Assembly (NCBI RefSeq): GCF_046237015.1
Contig: NZ_JBJYIN010000002.1
Coordinates: forward strand, 186,001-250,000
Length of the DNA stretch: 64,000 nucleotides
Direction: 5' to 3'
Source: JBJYIN01 sp046237015
Lineage (GTDB): Bacteria; Pseudomonadota; Gammaproteobacteria; Enterobacterales; Enterobacteriaceae
The number at the start of each line of letters is the position of its first letter. Position 1 is the first letter of the stretch. Shown in pieces: positions 26,240-34,471 of this stretch. The position numbers and the translations under genes are program-made. The notes under the pieces are model-generated. The model worked only from the letters and a program-made list of their open reading frames with translations, was not told where the DNA came from and searched no databases.

Positions 26240-26560
26240 TTAGGTCTTTCCCGCCTTACGGCGGGATAAATTAACACTTTTCTTGTCCTTCGGACGCCAT
26301 CTAAAAGCCATTGGGGTAATATTGCGGAATACTTCGTCCTTTTATCTAGATTGCGCCGCTTAATTCGGCGTTTTGTTTTACAGGCACTCATATATTTCGT
26401 ATTAATTAATAAGAAGGCTTTTACATTTTTTCTTTTTTTAAGAAAACAATGCCCACTTATACACTCACTGCGTGAGCGTGTGGGCCCTACCGGGGGTTGC
26501 CTGCCGCAGGCTAAAAGCAAAACCAAGGTCAAGACATAGAGTTTTTCTTACGAAAAACTA
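26240..26560. other. Candidate oriT region upstream of the relaxase gene
   Basis: Noncoding stretch dense in hairpins: CCCGCC-TTAC-GGCGGG at 26250, CGCCG...CGGCG with a T run near 26353, and GCCTGCCGCAGGC near 26499. At 26461 an imperfect palindrome ACACTCACTGCGTGAGCGTGT is followed by GGGCCCTACC. A palindrome next to a G-rich, CCCT-containing core recalls the IncQ-type nick region (GTAAGTGCGCCCT), cut by MobQ relaxases. The relaxase starts about 105 bases downstream. The nick site is a prediction. Confidence 0.6.
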
Positions 26561-26595
26561 ACAGCAGCATGGTTATATTTGAGGTTAATTAGTAT

Positions 26596-27996
26596 ATGGC
26601 GATATTTCATCTGGAGTTTAAAATTGTGAAACGTTCTGAGGGCATGTCTTCCTGTAGGAAGGCTGCCTACCATGCGCGTTGCAAGATAACAGATGATCGC
26701 ACTGGCAATACCTACGATTTCAGCCATCGTTCTGATTTATTCCACCATCAGATATTATCCCCTGATTCTGCTCCTTCTCATATTATTGAAAGCTCTACAG
26801 CTCTTTGGAATGAAGTAGAAAGGGTTGAGCGTCAGAAAGACGGTCAAACAGCCCGTTATTTTGATGTGGCTATTCCCTGTGAATTGAACAATGAAGATAA
26901 GATAAACTTGGTTGTTGAATACTGCCAGAAGAATTTCGTTGATAAAGGGATGATTGCTGATATCGCTTTTCATGATCTCAATGGTGAAAATCCTCATGCT
27001 CATGTGATGTTGACTTTAAAACCGATCACCGCTGATGGCTTCGGCAAAAAAGAAAGAAGCTGGAACGACAAGAAAAACGTAATTCTTTGGCGCGAATCAT
27101 GGTCAGTGATTGCCAATCGCTATCTTACTGCTGCTGGCAGCAATGAGCGTATTGATCACCGTTCTATTGATACCCAATACAATGAAGCACTCGAAAACGC
27201 CGCTATCACCTTAGACGTGGAAGAAAAAGCGCTATGGCTTGCCAAGGCAACGTTGACCAGCCGTTCCCCTATGCAACGTGTTCATCGTGCCAAATGGAAC
27301 AGCAAAAGCGTTCAGGATAAACGTGCTGCTGAACAGGCTGTTCGTGATGAGATGAAACAAGAAGCTCAGGCCACATACAACACCTTCAAAGATTTGGATC
27401 TTCAGGTCGTTGTTGACCTCAGAAGTTTCACCGTGTCCGAGCTTCCTGAGCCTGTTGAAATCGTATTACCGGAAACAGGTTCGCAGTCGTCATCATCCGA
27501 AGAGCAACAGCCTGTTCTGGTTGCCCCTGCATCTCATACACGCACTAAATTGAAAACCCCATCCTCTTCAACTGCCAGAGCGGTTAAACGCGCTCCCGTT
27601 AAAAGTAATAGGAAGCAGGTTAAACCTAGTCAGGATGGTTTGTTCAAGCGTTTCACCCTACTGGTGGTTGAATATATAAGGGAGAAATTAGTCTGGGCCA
27701 AGAAGAAGCCTGCTATCCCTGATGTTGAGCACGATAAGCGTATTGCCGAAAACTATGTCTTTGATGAGGTGCAGGGGATCTATGTTCCACGCGCTGAACA
27801 TGAAAGACGCACAAGGTTCAACAGTGATGATTACAAGCCAACCAAGGAAGAGATCGCACGTTTTCCGAGTCGTCCCAGACAGAAGCAGCCAGAAACAGAT
27901 AACAGTATGTGTCTCACTTCAATTATCTCATCGAAGCAGATTAGAAAAGGTCCTTTCCCCACACTGCGCCCACCCGGTTATCGCGATAGAGAGTGA
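26596..27996 (+). CDS. mobA: MobA/MobL-family (MobQ) relaxase
   Basis: 466 residues. It should nick oriT and lead the transferred strand. The N-terminal domain starts MAIFHLEFKIVKRSEGMSSC; KAAYHARC places Tyr25 at the same position as the catalytic Tyr of R1162 MobA. The metal-binding histidine motif GENPHAHVMLTLKPI lies at about 133-147 and a downstream RESW segment fits the family. The C-terminal 200 residues are Ser/Lys/Pro-rich linker plus a short tail; no primase or helicase domain is visible. It is the only relaxase in the window, with no coupling protein or mating-pair genes, so the element would be mobilizable only. Confidence 0.9.
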   Translation: MAIFHLEFKIVKRSEGMSSCRKAAYHARCKITDDRTGNTYDFSHRSDLFHHQILSPDSAPSHIIESSTALWNEVERVERQKDGQTARYFDVAIPCELNNEDKINLVVEYCQKNFVDKGMIADIAFHDLNGENPHAHVMLTLKPITADGFGKKERSWNDKKNVILWRESWSVIANRYLTAAGSNERIDHRSIDTQYNEALENAAITLDVEEKALWLAKATLTSRSPMQRVHRAKWNSKSVQDKRAAEQAVRDEMKQEAQATYNTFKDLDLQVVVDLRSFTVSELPEPVEIVLPETGSQSSSSEEQQPVLVAPASHTRTKLKTPSSSTARAVKRAPVKSNRKQVKPSQDGLFKRFTLLVVEYIREKLVWAKKKPAIPDVEHDKRIAENYVFDEVQGIYVPRAEHERRTRFNSDDYKPTKEEIARFPSRPRQKQPETDNSMCLTSIISSKQIRKGPFPTLRPPGYRDRE

Positions 27997-28033
27997 TCAG
28001 TAAACAGAACACTTTTTGTCCAGTAGACTTGAC

Positions 28034-28059
28034 GGATTATCTAAAATATTAGATAATCC
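28034..28059. promoter_or_regulatory. Palindromic operator before the HTH gene
   Basis: GGATTATCTAA-AATA-TTAGATAATCC, perfect eleven-base arms, 25 bases before the antitoxin-like HTH gene. Good candidate for autoregulation by that protein. It lacks the GC-rich stem and T run of a terminator, though it could also end mobA transcription. Confidence 0.7.
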
Positions 28060-28083
28060 ACACATCGTTATCAGGAGGTGTAT

Positions 28084-28401
28084 ATGGCCTTAAAATTCTA
28101 CGAAAGTCCTTTCCATGTGACACATGATGCTGATACTGCCAGCAAAATGGCAATGAAAATGGATTTATCGATCATGATCATCAATTTGATCAAAGAGAAA
28201 GGCTGGACGCAAAAAGAAGCGGCTGAAAAACTCGGCATCAACCAATCCCGTGTTTCAGAACTGAAAAATGCCAAAATTGAGCTTTTCACTATTGATGCCA
28301 TGTTCGACATGTTAGATGCACTCGGTTTCAGAGCTAAAATGTCAATGACAAGTCTGCATCAGGCATCAATCGCAATTACAGAAACCGAAGCAGCCGCTTA
28401 A
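28084..28401 (+). CDS. XRE-family HTH protein, antitoxin-like
   Basis: 105 residues. The helix-turn-helix KGWTQKEAAEKLGINQSR with SELKN following sits at about residues 40-65, preceded by an N-terminal region (KFYESPFHVTHDADTASKMA) like that of HTH antitoxins paired with RelE/HigB toxins. Start chosen at ATG 28084 because AGGAGG lies six bases upstream. Its last four bases overlap the end of the convergent toxin-like gene. A perfect palindrome upstream is its likely operator. Confidence 0.8.
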   Translation: MALKFYESPFHVTHDADTASKMAMKMDLSIMIINLIKEKGWTQKEAAEKLGINQSRVSELKNAKIELFTIDAMFDMLDALGFRAKMSMTSLHQASIAITETEAAA

Positions 28402-28751
28402 CGTTTTTTACAGCGTTCAGCCTCTCTGACATCAGCCATAAGTTCCTTGAGTCGTTTTTCAGCTACGTCTTTAGCTTTACGATCAACACCGTTGGTAGTT
28501 TTTTTAAAGGAATGTAAAACTACCACGGTATCAAGATACTTTGCGACGTAGGTGCATCGGTATGCCGGGCTACCATTTATTTTCAGCTCAATAACGCCTA
28601 TACCAACGCTATCAAGAAAATCAATAGGCAATTCAGGATCTTGCCCAAATTGAATACGACGTAAATCTTTTCCAAACTCATCTTGCACATCAGCAGGAAG
28701 TGCTTTGTATTCCCTTTCAGCGGCATCGTTAACAAATGCGAAATTTTTCAA
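28398..28751 (-). CDS. RelE/HigB-like toxin candidate
   Basis: About 117 residues from TTG 28749-28751, chosen because AAGGAG lies six bases upstream; the frame extends 57 bases further to another TTG without a site. The C-terminal half (GSPAYRCTYVAKYLDTVVVL, HSFKKTTNGVDRKAKDVAEK) matches the phage Gp49-like HigB ribonuclease-type toxins, including the HSFKKK-like motif. Unusually it faces its presumed antitoxin, the two genes overlapping at their stops, rather than sharing an operon with it. Confidence 0.75.
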   Translation of the reverse strand: MKNFAFVNDAAEREYKALPADVQDEFGKDLRRIQFGQDPELPIDFLDSVGIGVIELKINGSPAYRCTYVAKYLDTVVVLHSFKKTTNGVDRKAKDVAEKRLKELMADVREAERCKKR

Positions 28752-28921
28752 GAAAACTCCTTGTAATAATTTGTCCCAAGCACCTGTCTTATTCTTTACT
28801 ATAGCCAATTGAAAAACAAGAAGAACTCGGTATGAATAAACAGCCGAGAGCTGATAGCAGTCAGGACCTCACCCAACAATGTCACTCACAGGGTTAGGAA
28901 GAACAACGTTCAATATTGAAA

Positions 28922-29578
28922 TTAAAGATTTTCGTCTCTTTTTTTAAGGGCATCCCGATAACGCTGCTGTTCAACGATACTCAGATTGGGATCAGACAGA
29001 ACACTTGCGCCCTTCACAGCAATATCGTAGTCAATTTGAGATTGTATTTCATATTCTTTGGTCGGTTTAAAATAATCGGATTTCAGTGCGGATGACGGCG
29101 CATAAGAGCCAGAATATGTTTTACTTCCAGCACAATCGAGATAAGCCAACAGACTGGCAAACAAGAAGAAAAATGTCCACACCACATTGAATCCGTTAAG
29201 CGTATATCCACTACCATTCACATCTGAAAACACGCCGTGAAATCTAATCGCGTAGACAATCAAGAATGATGACAGGATAACAGCCCGACTTTTCCCGACG
29301 GTTAAATGCTTACGTATGAATCTCACGGTTGGCATCAGCATGACCACAAACAGCGCGATAGCAACTAACACCAGCCATACAGGAAACAGCCCGTATTTTT
29401 GCGTAATGTTTTGCGACAGCGTCACCAGCGACAGCACCAAGAAAGTGTTAAGCAGGTAAAGCCTGACAGCCATCGATACCTTCACCTGTTTTTGTCTATT
29501 ACCGATAAACAGCACCGGAGCCAGTGATGGTATGTTCATCAGCAGACCAGTGAAAAACACCCAATAGATAGTGTTCAT
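28922..29578 (-). CDS. Polytopic membrane protein of unknown function
   Basis: 218 residues with five or so hydrophobic helices in the first 150 residues (about 5-25, 40-58, 67-87, 100-115 and 135-150) and a soluble tail of about 70 charged residues. One Cys near the last helix. Downstream of the lipoprotein gene on the same strand with a 17-base gap, so likely an envelope pair. GC content is closer to the core chromosome than the pilin region. No family recognised. Confidence 0.6.
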   Translation of the reverse strand: MNTIYWVFFTGLLMNIPSLAPVLFIGNRQKQVKVSMAVRLYLLNTFLVLSLVTLSQNITQKYGLFPVWLVLVAIALFVVMLMPTVRFIRKHLTVGKSRAVILSSFLIVYAIRFHGVFSDVNGSGYTLNGFNVVWTFFFLFASLLAYLDCAGSKTYSGSYAPSSALKSDYFKPTKEYEIQSQIDYDIAVKGASVLSDPNLSIVEQQRYRDALKKRDENL

Positions 29579-29595
29579 AGCGTCTTTTCCTGTAA

Positions 29596-30150
29596 TTACC
29601 GAGCGGCCCAGCCGTTATTGGTTTTCACCAGAACAATTTTGCCATCTTCTGGTTCAGCCATCCCTTTCACGCCAGAGAACGCATTTTTATCTACCCAGCC
29701 CGGAACGCCATCCAATTTCCACGTATAGGTCACTTGCGTCATTTTAGCTCTAGCGCCATCACTCGGTTCAGTCCAACTGGTGATCTCAGCAACAACACGA
29801 TTACCAACACAGGCACCTTCCTTACGGTCCCAAAACTCAACCTCTTGTCCTTTGTCTGTTACTTCCAGAACATCAACACTGCTAAAGCCATTTGCCTGCT
29901 GTGAAACAGTGAGCAATCCCTGTTCAACAAGCCCTTTCAGGATTTCATCGCTGGCATTGTATCCAGCAGAACGGTAACCATGATTAACCTTTACTGGAAA
30001 ACCTTTGTTGAACGCAAAGTCATTGTTTTGCAGTGAGTAGCACACCTTTGACTTTGAAATTTTCGCGTTAATCGCCTTCTCAAAATCGCCTTTCTCACCA
30101 CATCCCGCCAGAACAAGGGCTGTGCAAGTAACGAATAAAATTTTCTTCAT
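29596..30150 (-). CDS. Predicted lipoprotein, 184 residues
   Basis: MKKILFVTCTALVLAGCGEK is a lipoprotein signal with lipobox LAGC. I chose ATG 30148-30150 because it puts the signal at the N terminus; GGAAG precedes it closely. The mature part contains further Cys residues (KVCYSL, GACVG) and a VTYTWKLDGVPGWV segment but no domain I can name. Transcribed just upstream of the polytopic membrane protein. Confidence 0.7.
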   Translation of the reverse strand: MKKILFVTCTALVLAGCGEKGDFEKAINAKISKSKVCYSLQNNDFAFNKGFPVKVNHGYRSAGYNASDEILKGLVEQGLLTVSQQANGFSSVDVLEVTDKGQEVEFWDRKEGACVGNRVVAEITSWTEPSDGARAKMTQVTYTWKLDGVPGWVDKNAFSGVKGMAEPEDGKIVLVKTNNGWAAR

Positions 30151-30782
30151 CTTCCTATCCATCCTGATAATCACCAATGCTGTTATGTAGAGGTAGTCTG
30201 CTGCACACCTGTAGTCGTTAAAGCTTGTTCTTACTGGCATAACGCAGCAAAACCATCTGATTAACCAATTGATAGGATTCAATTATTTTTGTGGGCCGTC
30301 ATATCGTTTGTAACGATCAAAATCAAAATAATGATAGATATTAACTATCATATTTTATTATTCGATCGATTAAATCAATTAACATACCGATCGAAAAAGC
30401 ATTATTAATCGCTAATATCTATCAATATCAATTTATCGATCTGAGTTATCGATCATTTTCTTGCTAGATGAATCGTTACTGGATAAAGTGAGCGGAAGGA
30501 CCTCAGGACCGTTTACACGCTGGTTTGTAGGGATAGAAAGTCAAACCCTATGACCAACAGCCAGCACTGCCCTATGACCCTTGCTTAGCCTTTATTAATG
30601 CAACATCAGGGAAAACAACCATAAGGGATGCCGTTAGCTGATTAGATAAAAAAACACACAGGCTTTTAATAAGCGGCTTTCTTCACTATTGATTAACACA
30701 AACTTTAATAGCCAGATGCGACACAACGCTGGTCCCGGTCTCTTTACGCCTATTTTACGTTTACTGTTTATATGGAGTTAAC
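30151..30782. other. Noncoding region rich in ATCGAT-type motifs
   Basis: No plausible gene. The stretch 30300-30470 is AT-rich and repeats CGATCAAAATCAA-, CGATCGATTAAATCAA- and TCGATCA-like units, plus an inverted repeat TGATAG-ATATTAA-CTATCA at 30332. It may contain binding sites for an island protein or promoters of the divergent lipoproteins. I cannot assign a function. Confidence 0.4.
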
Positions 30783-31160
30783 ATGAAAAAACTTTTTATC
30801 GCTGCGTTGGTGATCCTGCCTCTTACCGCTTGCACCACCTACGGCAACAAATCCCTTAAAGACGAATCGCAACAAACCGTAAGAAACAAAATCGTTAAAG
30901 GGAAAACTACCCAGCAAGATGTTATTAACGCATTCGGGGAACCACAAACGCGAGCCACCAATGAGGGACAGGAAATGTGGTCCTACTCCAGCATGTCAGG
31001 TGAGAGTCAGATCTCAAACTACATTCCCGGTCTGGCCCTGCTTAAGAACAGCAACACGGCTCACATAAACTCCCTTGAGATCTGGTTCAAGGGAAATGTT
31101 GTTGACCGATATAATTTCAGCCAGACGGCGAGTAAGGTATCGCGTGGGTTGTTGGATTGA
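30783..31160 (+). CDS. SmpA/BamE-domain lipoprotein
   Basis: 125 residues; signal MKKLFIAALVILPLTACTTY with lipobox LTAC. The mature part KIVKGKTTQQDVINAFGEPQ is the SmpA/OmlA signature shared with BamE. Too divergent and too isolated to be the core bamE, so an accessory island lipoprotein that may adjust outer-membrane assembly or surface exclusion. GGAG lies upstream of ATG. Confidence 0.8.
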   Translation: MKKLFIAALVILPLTACTTYGNKSLKDESQQTVRNKIVKGKTTQQDVINAFGEPQTRATNEGQEMWSYSSMSGESQISNYIPGLALLKNSNTAHINSLEIWFKGNVVDRYNFSQTASKVSRGLLD

Positions 31161-31307
31161 TTTTGCAAAGCAGATAAATAATTAATAGGCCGTCATCCGA
31201 TCGACGGCACTATCTGAAAAAAAAACTGTTATCATTACTATATTATTTTTTTCATGTGTCGTATTGATTTATTAGTTGTTCACCTTTCTTGTAAATCAAT
31301 CGTCTTC

Positions 31308-32078
31308 CTAAATATCATCCCAATATAATGGTTCATCTGGTGGCACAAGACTTATGTTTTCAACTGAGGTGCTGACTTTTATACTTCCGCGCTTTGCGAA
31401 TCCCTGCGACTTTTTAGCCTGTAATCTGGCGATTAGCACATCGATGTCTTCTTGACTATTTACATCTTGAATGACTGACTCAATAGACCTACGCTTATCT
31501 TCATTTTTAGTATAGTCTCCTCCGCTATCAGTAACGCTTTCATCTCGTTCAATCTCTATAGTTTCTTTCTTTTTTCTAATCTCAGAAACAAAGCGAGCCC
31601 TATCACCGTTGAAAACAATTGCAGGGTTTATGAAATACCAGTTTTTTTCATTAGTTTTAGCAATAATACGTTTCTCGATGAGTTCCTTTATCCCCCGGTA
31701 AAAGATAGATTCAGATAAGACAAAATGATCTATCTTTTCCGCAAGAGACATTGCTTTTTTACAACTCAGGTAGAAATGATCTTTGCCTATCGCATCCTGA
31801 TAAATACGTAAAAAGATAAAAAATACTTTGTATGCTGTTTTCGTGAGATCAAAATAGGCTTTTATTTGTGATGTATAGAGTTTGATGAACTCTTCTTTAT
31901 CAACCTCTTGTGTATGCACAATATTAGCAAAGTAGCTTCGACTGGCATCTTTTCTTTCTATAAGTTCCGTTCCCCTTGAAACAGTCAGATTTTTCTTTCT
32001 TGTCTCAATCTTTAGTTCTGTCTCAAAGCAAAAAGGGTTTAAACCTAAATCCAAGTCAACTTCCATTTCTTTAATCAT
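31308..32078 (-). CDS. RepL-type plasmid replication initiator
   Basis: 256 residues from ATG 32076-32078 (AAAGGTG upstream). The central region contains a winged-helix pattern (LSESIFYRGIKELIEKRIIA) and the RepL hallmark WYFINPAIVFNGDRARFVSE. RepL proteins initiate plasmid replication and are best known from Firmicutes. An extra C-terminal segment of about 90 residues is charged and less conserved. The region upstream carries four 21-base iterons. Its presence in an integrase-driven island means the element may replicate after excision. The family call is from motif recall. Confidence 0.75.
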   Translation of the reverse strand: MIKEMEVDLDLGLNPFCFETELKIETRKKNLTVSRGTELIERKDASRSYFANIVHTQEVDKEEFIKLYTSQIKAYFDLTKTAYKVFFIFLRIYQDAIGKDHFYLSCKKAMSLAEKIDHFVLSESIFYRGIKELIEKRIIAKTNEKNWYFINPAIVFNGDRARFVSEIRKKKETIEIERDESVTDSGGDYTKNEDKRRSIESVIQDVNSQEDIDVLIARLQAKKSQGFAKRGSIKVSTSVENISLVPPDEPLYWDDI

Positions 32079-32244
32079 ATTATCACCTTTTATTATTTTA
32101 TTTATAATAAAGTAAATACCATGCATGAAACAGATATCAAGTTTTTTTGCATATTTTTTTGCGAAAATACTTTATAAATCGCAAGTTTTCCCGTGACGAT
32201 GATTTAAATTACTGTCATTTTTTAGCGTAAAAATGATATAAGAA

Positions 32245-32323
32245 CTGACTACAGAGTCAGGAAAACTTACTGTGCAGCCAGTAATGCTGACCATAGAGTC
32301 AGTAATACTGACCGTATAGTCAG
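32245..32323. repeat. Iteron array: four palindromic units at 21-bp spacing
   Basis: CTGAC-N6-GTCAG units begin at 32245, 32287 and 32308; a degenerate copy CTTAC-N6-GCCAG begins at 32266. All starts are exactly 21 bases apart, two helical turns, so a protein would bind on one face. They sit about 170 bases upstream of the replication initiator gene, as iterons of a replication origin or operator do. Confidence 0.85.
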
Positions 32324-32425
32324 TCGTTGTTTTCCAACACAAGCCTTATTCCCCAAGGGCTACAGGCCGTTTTTGTCTTAACTTAATTTTGCAAGAAGTA
32401 AGAGATAATATTTAAGAGGATTAAA

Positions 32426-32465
32426 AGAAACCGGGCGATTTTTATGATCGCCATACAGGGTTTCT
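32426..32465. other. Two-level hairpin near the iterons
   Basis: AGAAACC ... GGCGAT-TTTTATG-ATCGCC ... GGGTTTCT folds as nested stems. It is followed at 32533 by ATGAGC-TAAC-GCTCAT. Could be part of an origin or a small control RNA. Confidence 0.5.
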
Positions 32466-32616
32466 AATAATTTATTGCTAATTATTACTTTCTATTTAAC
32501 TAAAATCTTTTTTTTGAAAATCCCCACCATCTATGAGCTAACGCTCATGTGCTGACGCACGGCTACGCCCTAATGCTGACATAAAAATATTTTTCCTATT
32601 GGATCAAAAGCCATTT

Positions 32617-32705
32617 ATCAAAGCAGCACTTGGTGATTGTCGCCAACAATCACTTTGCTGGACAGGGCTTGCCCCTGTTAATGATGGATTTATTCATTAA
32701 TGATC
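32617..32705. repeat. Structured direct repeat, copy B
   Basis: Partner of copy A at 25885. Forms GTGATTGT-CGCCA-ACAATCAC, ACAGGG...CCCTGT and AATGA...TCATT hairpins. The second and third stems differ in sequence from copy A but still pair. Confidence 0.75.
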
Positions 32706-32826
32706 GTGGCGATAGCCGCTAATAACAAAATGTAAAATTTAAATATTAATAGCCACCAAACTTTCGCAAACACCAACTTTACTAATTTTTCGATAGAACT
32801 TAATGAGTATATTTCTTGTAGACTGG

Positions 32827-33066
32827 CTACTGCCAGTCACATAGTTCCTGTGGTGAAATACCATCTCGCGCCATCAGCTTGAGGAGCCTCTTCATCCTCA
32901 GCTTACGCACCTTATTTTCACCAATCTCCTGATAATACTCCTCACGCCGCTCCTCTACCACTTTTCTAAACTTCTTCAACAGTTGATTCAGTGTTTTCAT
33001 GTCAGTAGTAGCGGCTTCAGCTTGGATTTTTTTATACATAAACATAACGTGGAACTCATCAATCAT
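32827..33066 (-). CDS. H-NS-like protein lacking the DNA-binding domain (H-NST-type)
   Basis: 79 residues from ATG 33064-33066 (AGGAG upstream). The pattern LNQLLKKFRKVVEERREEYY followed by a basic coiled helix and MARDGISPQELCDW parallels the H-NS oligomerisation domain (LEEML...VVEDRREEE...ADGIDPAELL), but it ends before any DNA-binding domain. Its length matches known truncated H-NS antagonists (H-NST) from enterobacterial islands, which bind H-NS and relieve silencing. Assignment rests on this pattern match. It lies in the integrase-proximal gene set of the island. Confidence 0.65.
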   Translation of the reverse strand: MIDEFHVMFMYKKIQAEAATTDMKTLNQLLKKFRKVVEERREEYYQEIGENKVRKLRMKRLLKLMARDGISPQELCDWQ

Positions 33067-33135
33067 CAGATTTCTCCTATTATAATAAACATTGTTTATC
33101 TGCCCCTTACGAGGCAAATATATCATCAATGGAAA

Positions 33136-33438
33136 CTACAAAGATTTATGAACAAATAAATACGAATGCCTTACCAGCAGATTAGCGATAACCTTAAGAT
33201 CAACCTCGTCAATATTTACAGTATTTCCTTCTTTCTGTGTTAAACTCTGAAAGTTATTTTTAATATGCATTATCACGCACATGATAGTTGCACTCATAAA
33301 ATCATGATCACTAATACACTCTCTTATATCCCCATCGTGATCATTTTGTAAACTGATCCAACTTGCCTCAAACGATCTTTTAGCAAGATCAAGGAACAGT
33401 TTTGTAGATTTGTTTTTAACTTTATTATTTTTAGACAT
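33136..33438 (-). CDS. Uncharacterised 100-residue protein
   Basis: Basic N terminus, then a helical body (ESISDHDFMSATIMCVI-like region with Met/Ile/Cys) and a hydrophobic C-terminal helix (VIANLLVRHSYLFV). Same strand as, and 70 bases upstream of, the H-NST-like gene. The next upstream gene has similar size and composition. Unknown family. Confidence 0.55.
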   Translation of the reverse strand: MSKNNKVKNKSTKLFLDLAKRSFEASWISLQNDHDGDIRECISDHDFMSATIMCVIMHIKNNFQSLTQKEGNTVNIDEVDLKVIANLLVRHSYLFVHKSL

Positions 33439-33510
33439 AATTAACTCTCACTTTTATATGGTTATTTAATATTTAGTTTATTTTCGGCCCCAAGAAGGGG
33501 CCAAATAGAT

Positions 33511-33795
33511 TTACATATAGGCTAACATTAATGCTTTGGTATGCAGCGTCATTACCTCCATTCTTACTCCTTCGAAATCGATAAGATAGCGCTTATTTTT
33601 TGCCACACCCTTTTTAGCTCGTTCGATTACTTGGTCATAGACTGTTTCCATATAATGATTATCAGTAAGTAAATTAAATGCCTCTTTTGGCCCTTTTTTG
33701 ACTATATCCCAATAGATACGGTAATACTCTTTCATCGCTGATATTAGAAACATCTCAGTAGCGATCCTATCAAAACCATTATTTTTCTTATTCAT
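33511..33795 (-). CDS. Uncharacterised 94-residue protein
   Basis: Helical, basic, with FDRIATEMFLISAMKEYYRI and RAKKGVAKNKRYLIDFEGVR. I chose ATG 33793-33795, which has AAAGGAA upstream; a 12-residue extension has none. Probably in one operon with the two downstream small genes. Unknown family. Confidence 0.55.
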   Translation of the reverse strand: MNKKNNGFDRIATEMFLISAMKEYYRIYWDIVKKGPKEAFNLLTDNHYMETVYDQVIERAKKGVAKNKRYLIDFEGVRMEVMTLHTKALMLAYM

Positions 33796-33941
33796 ATATT
33801 TTTCCTTTTCTTTGTTTATAGTGTAAAACACCCTGCATTATTAATGCATGAAATATTTTAGTTTTTATTTTATAGTATTGTAAAAAACACAGCGTTTAAC
33901 GTTTTACATAGAACCTCCTCATCGTATTAATAATGTATTTT

Positions 33942-34145
33942 TCATTGATCAGCGTGTTTACGTGAAAACTGAATAATGTTTTCAATCCATTCATCGATTT
34001 CACTTTCAACAAAAGCTCTGGCTCTTATTCCAATCTTTATCGGTTCTGGGAATACGCCCCGGCTAATAAGTCGATAAATCCATGCTTTGCTATATCCTGT
34101 TTTATTCATCACTTCCGGCAGGCGAATAAGTCTTCTTGTTGTCAT
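33942..34145 (-). CDS. alpA: AlpA-family regulator/excisionase
   Basis: 67 residues: RLPEVMNKTGYSKAWIYRLI, then SRGVFPEPIKIG and a tryptophan-containing end, the winged-helix AlpA signature. AlpA proteins raise expression of P4-type integrases and help excision; this one sits beside such an integrase. Start at ATG 34143-34145 with GGAGA upstream; a longer in-frame extension lacks support. Confidence 0.9.
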   Translation of the reverse strand: MTTRRLIRLPEVMNKTGYSKAWIYRLISRGVFPEPIKIGIRARAFVESEIDEWIENIIQFSRKHADQ

Positions 34146-34422
34146 ATATTTCTCCGTTGTTGTTTTGATGAATGTAGTATCTGCAGATCGCTTATGACGT
34201 TCAAGCCTCGGAAAATCAGAATTGAACTTGAATTGAGTGTTTTTCATACAAAAAAAGATGAAATGGCGGGAGAGCTGTCACTGGGCGGGGTGTAGAGCGA
34301 TTTATCAATAAGTGCTATTTATTTTGCTGTTTTAAGGTATTTTATAATTTACATATTAATCAATTGGTTAATCAATATCAGTTTAAATTCTGACTTAATT
34401 CTTATCTGCTTTAGCCAAGAAA

Positions 34423-34452
34423 AAGGGCTATGCCCGTTAAGACATAGCCCTT
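34423..34452 (-). terminator. Terminator of the integrase gene
   Basis: AAGGGCTATG...CATAGCCCTT, ten-base arms around a ten-base loop, 20 bases after the integrase stop. On the minus strand the upper arm ends in a T-rich tail. Confidence 0.85.
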
Positions 34453-34471
34453 CTTTCATCAGCAGTTATCC

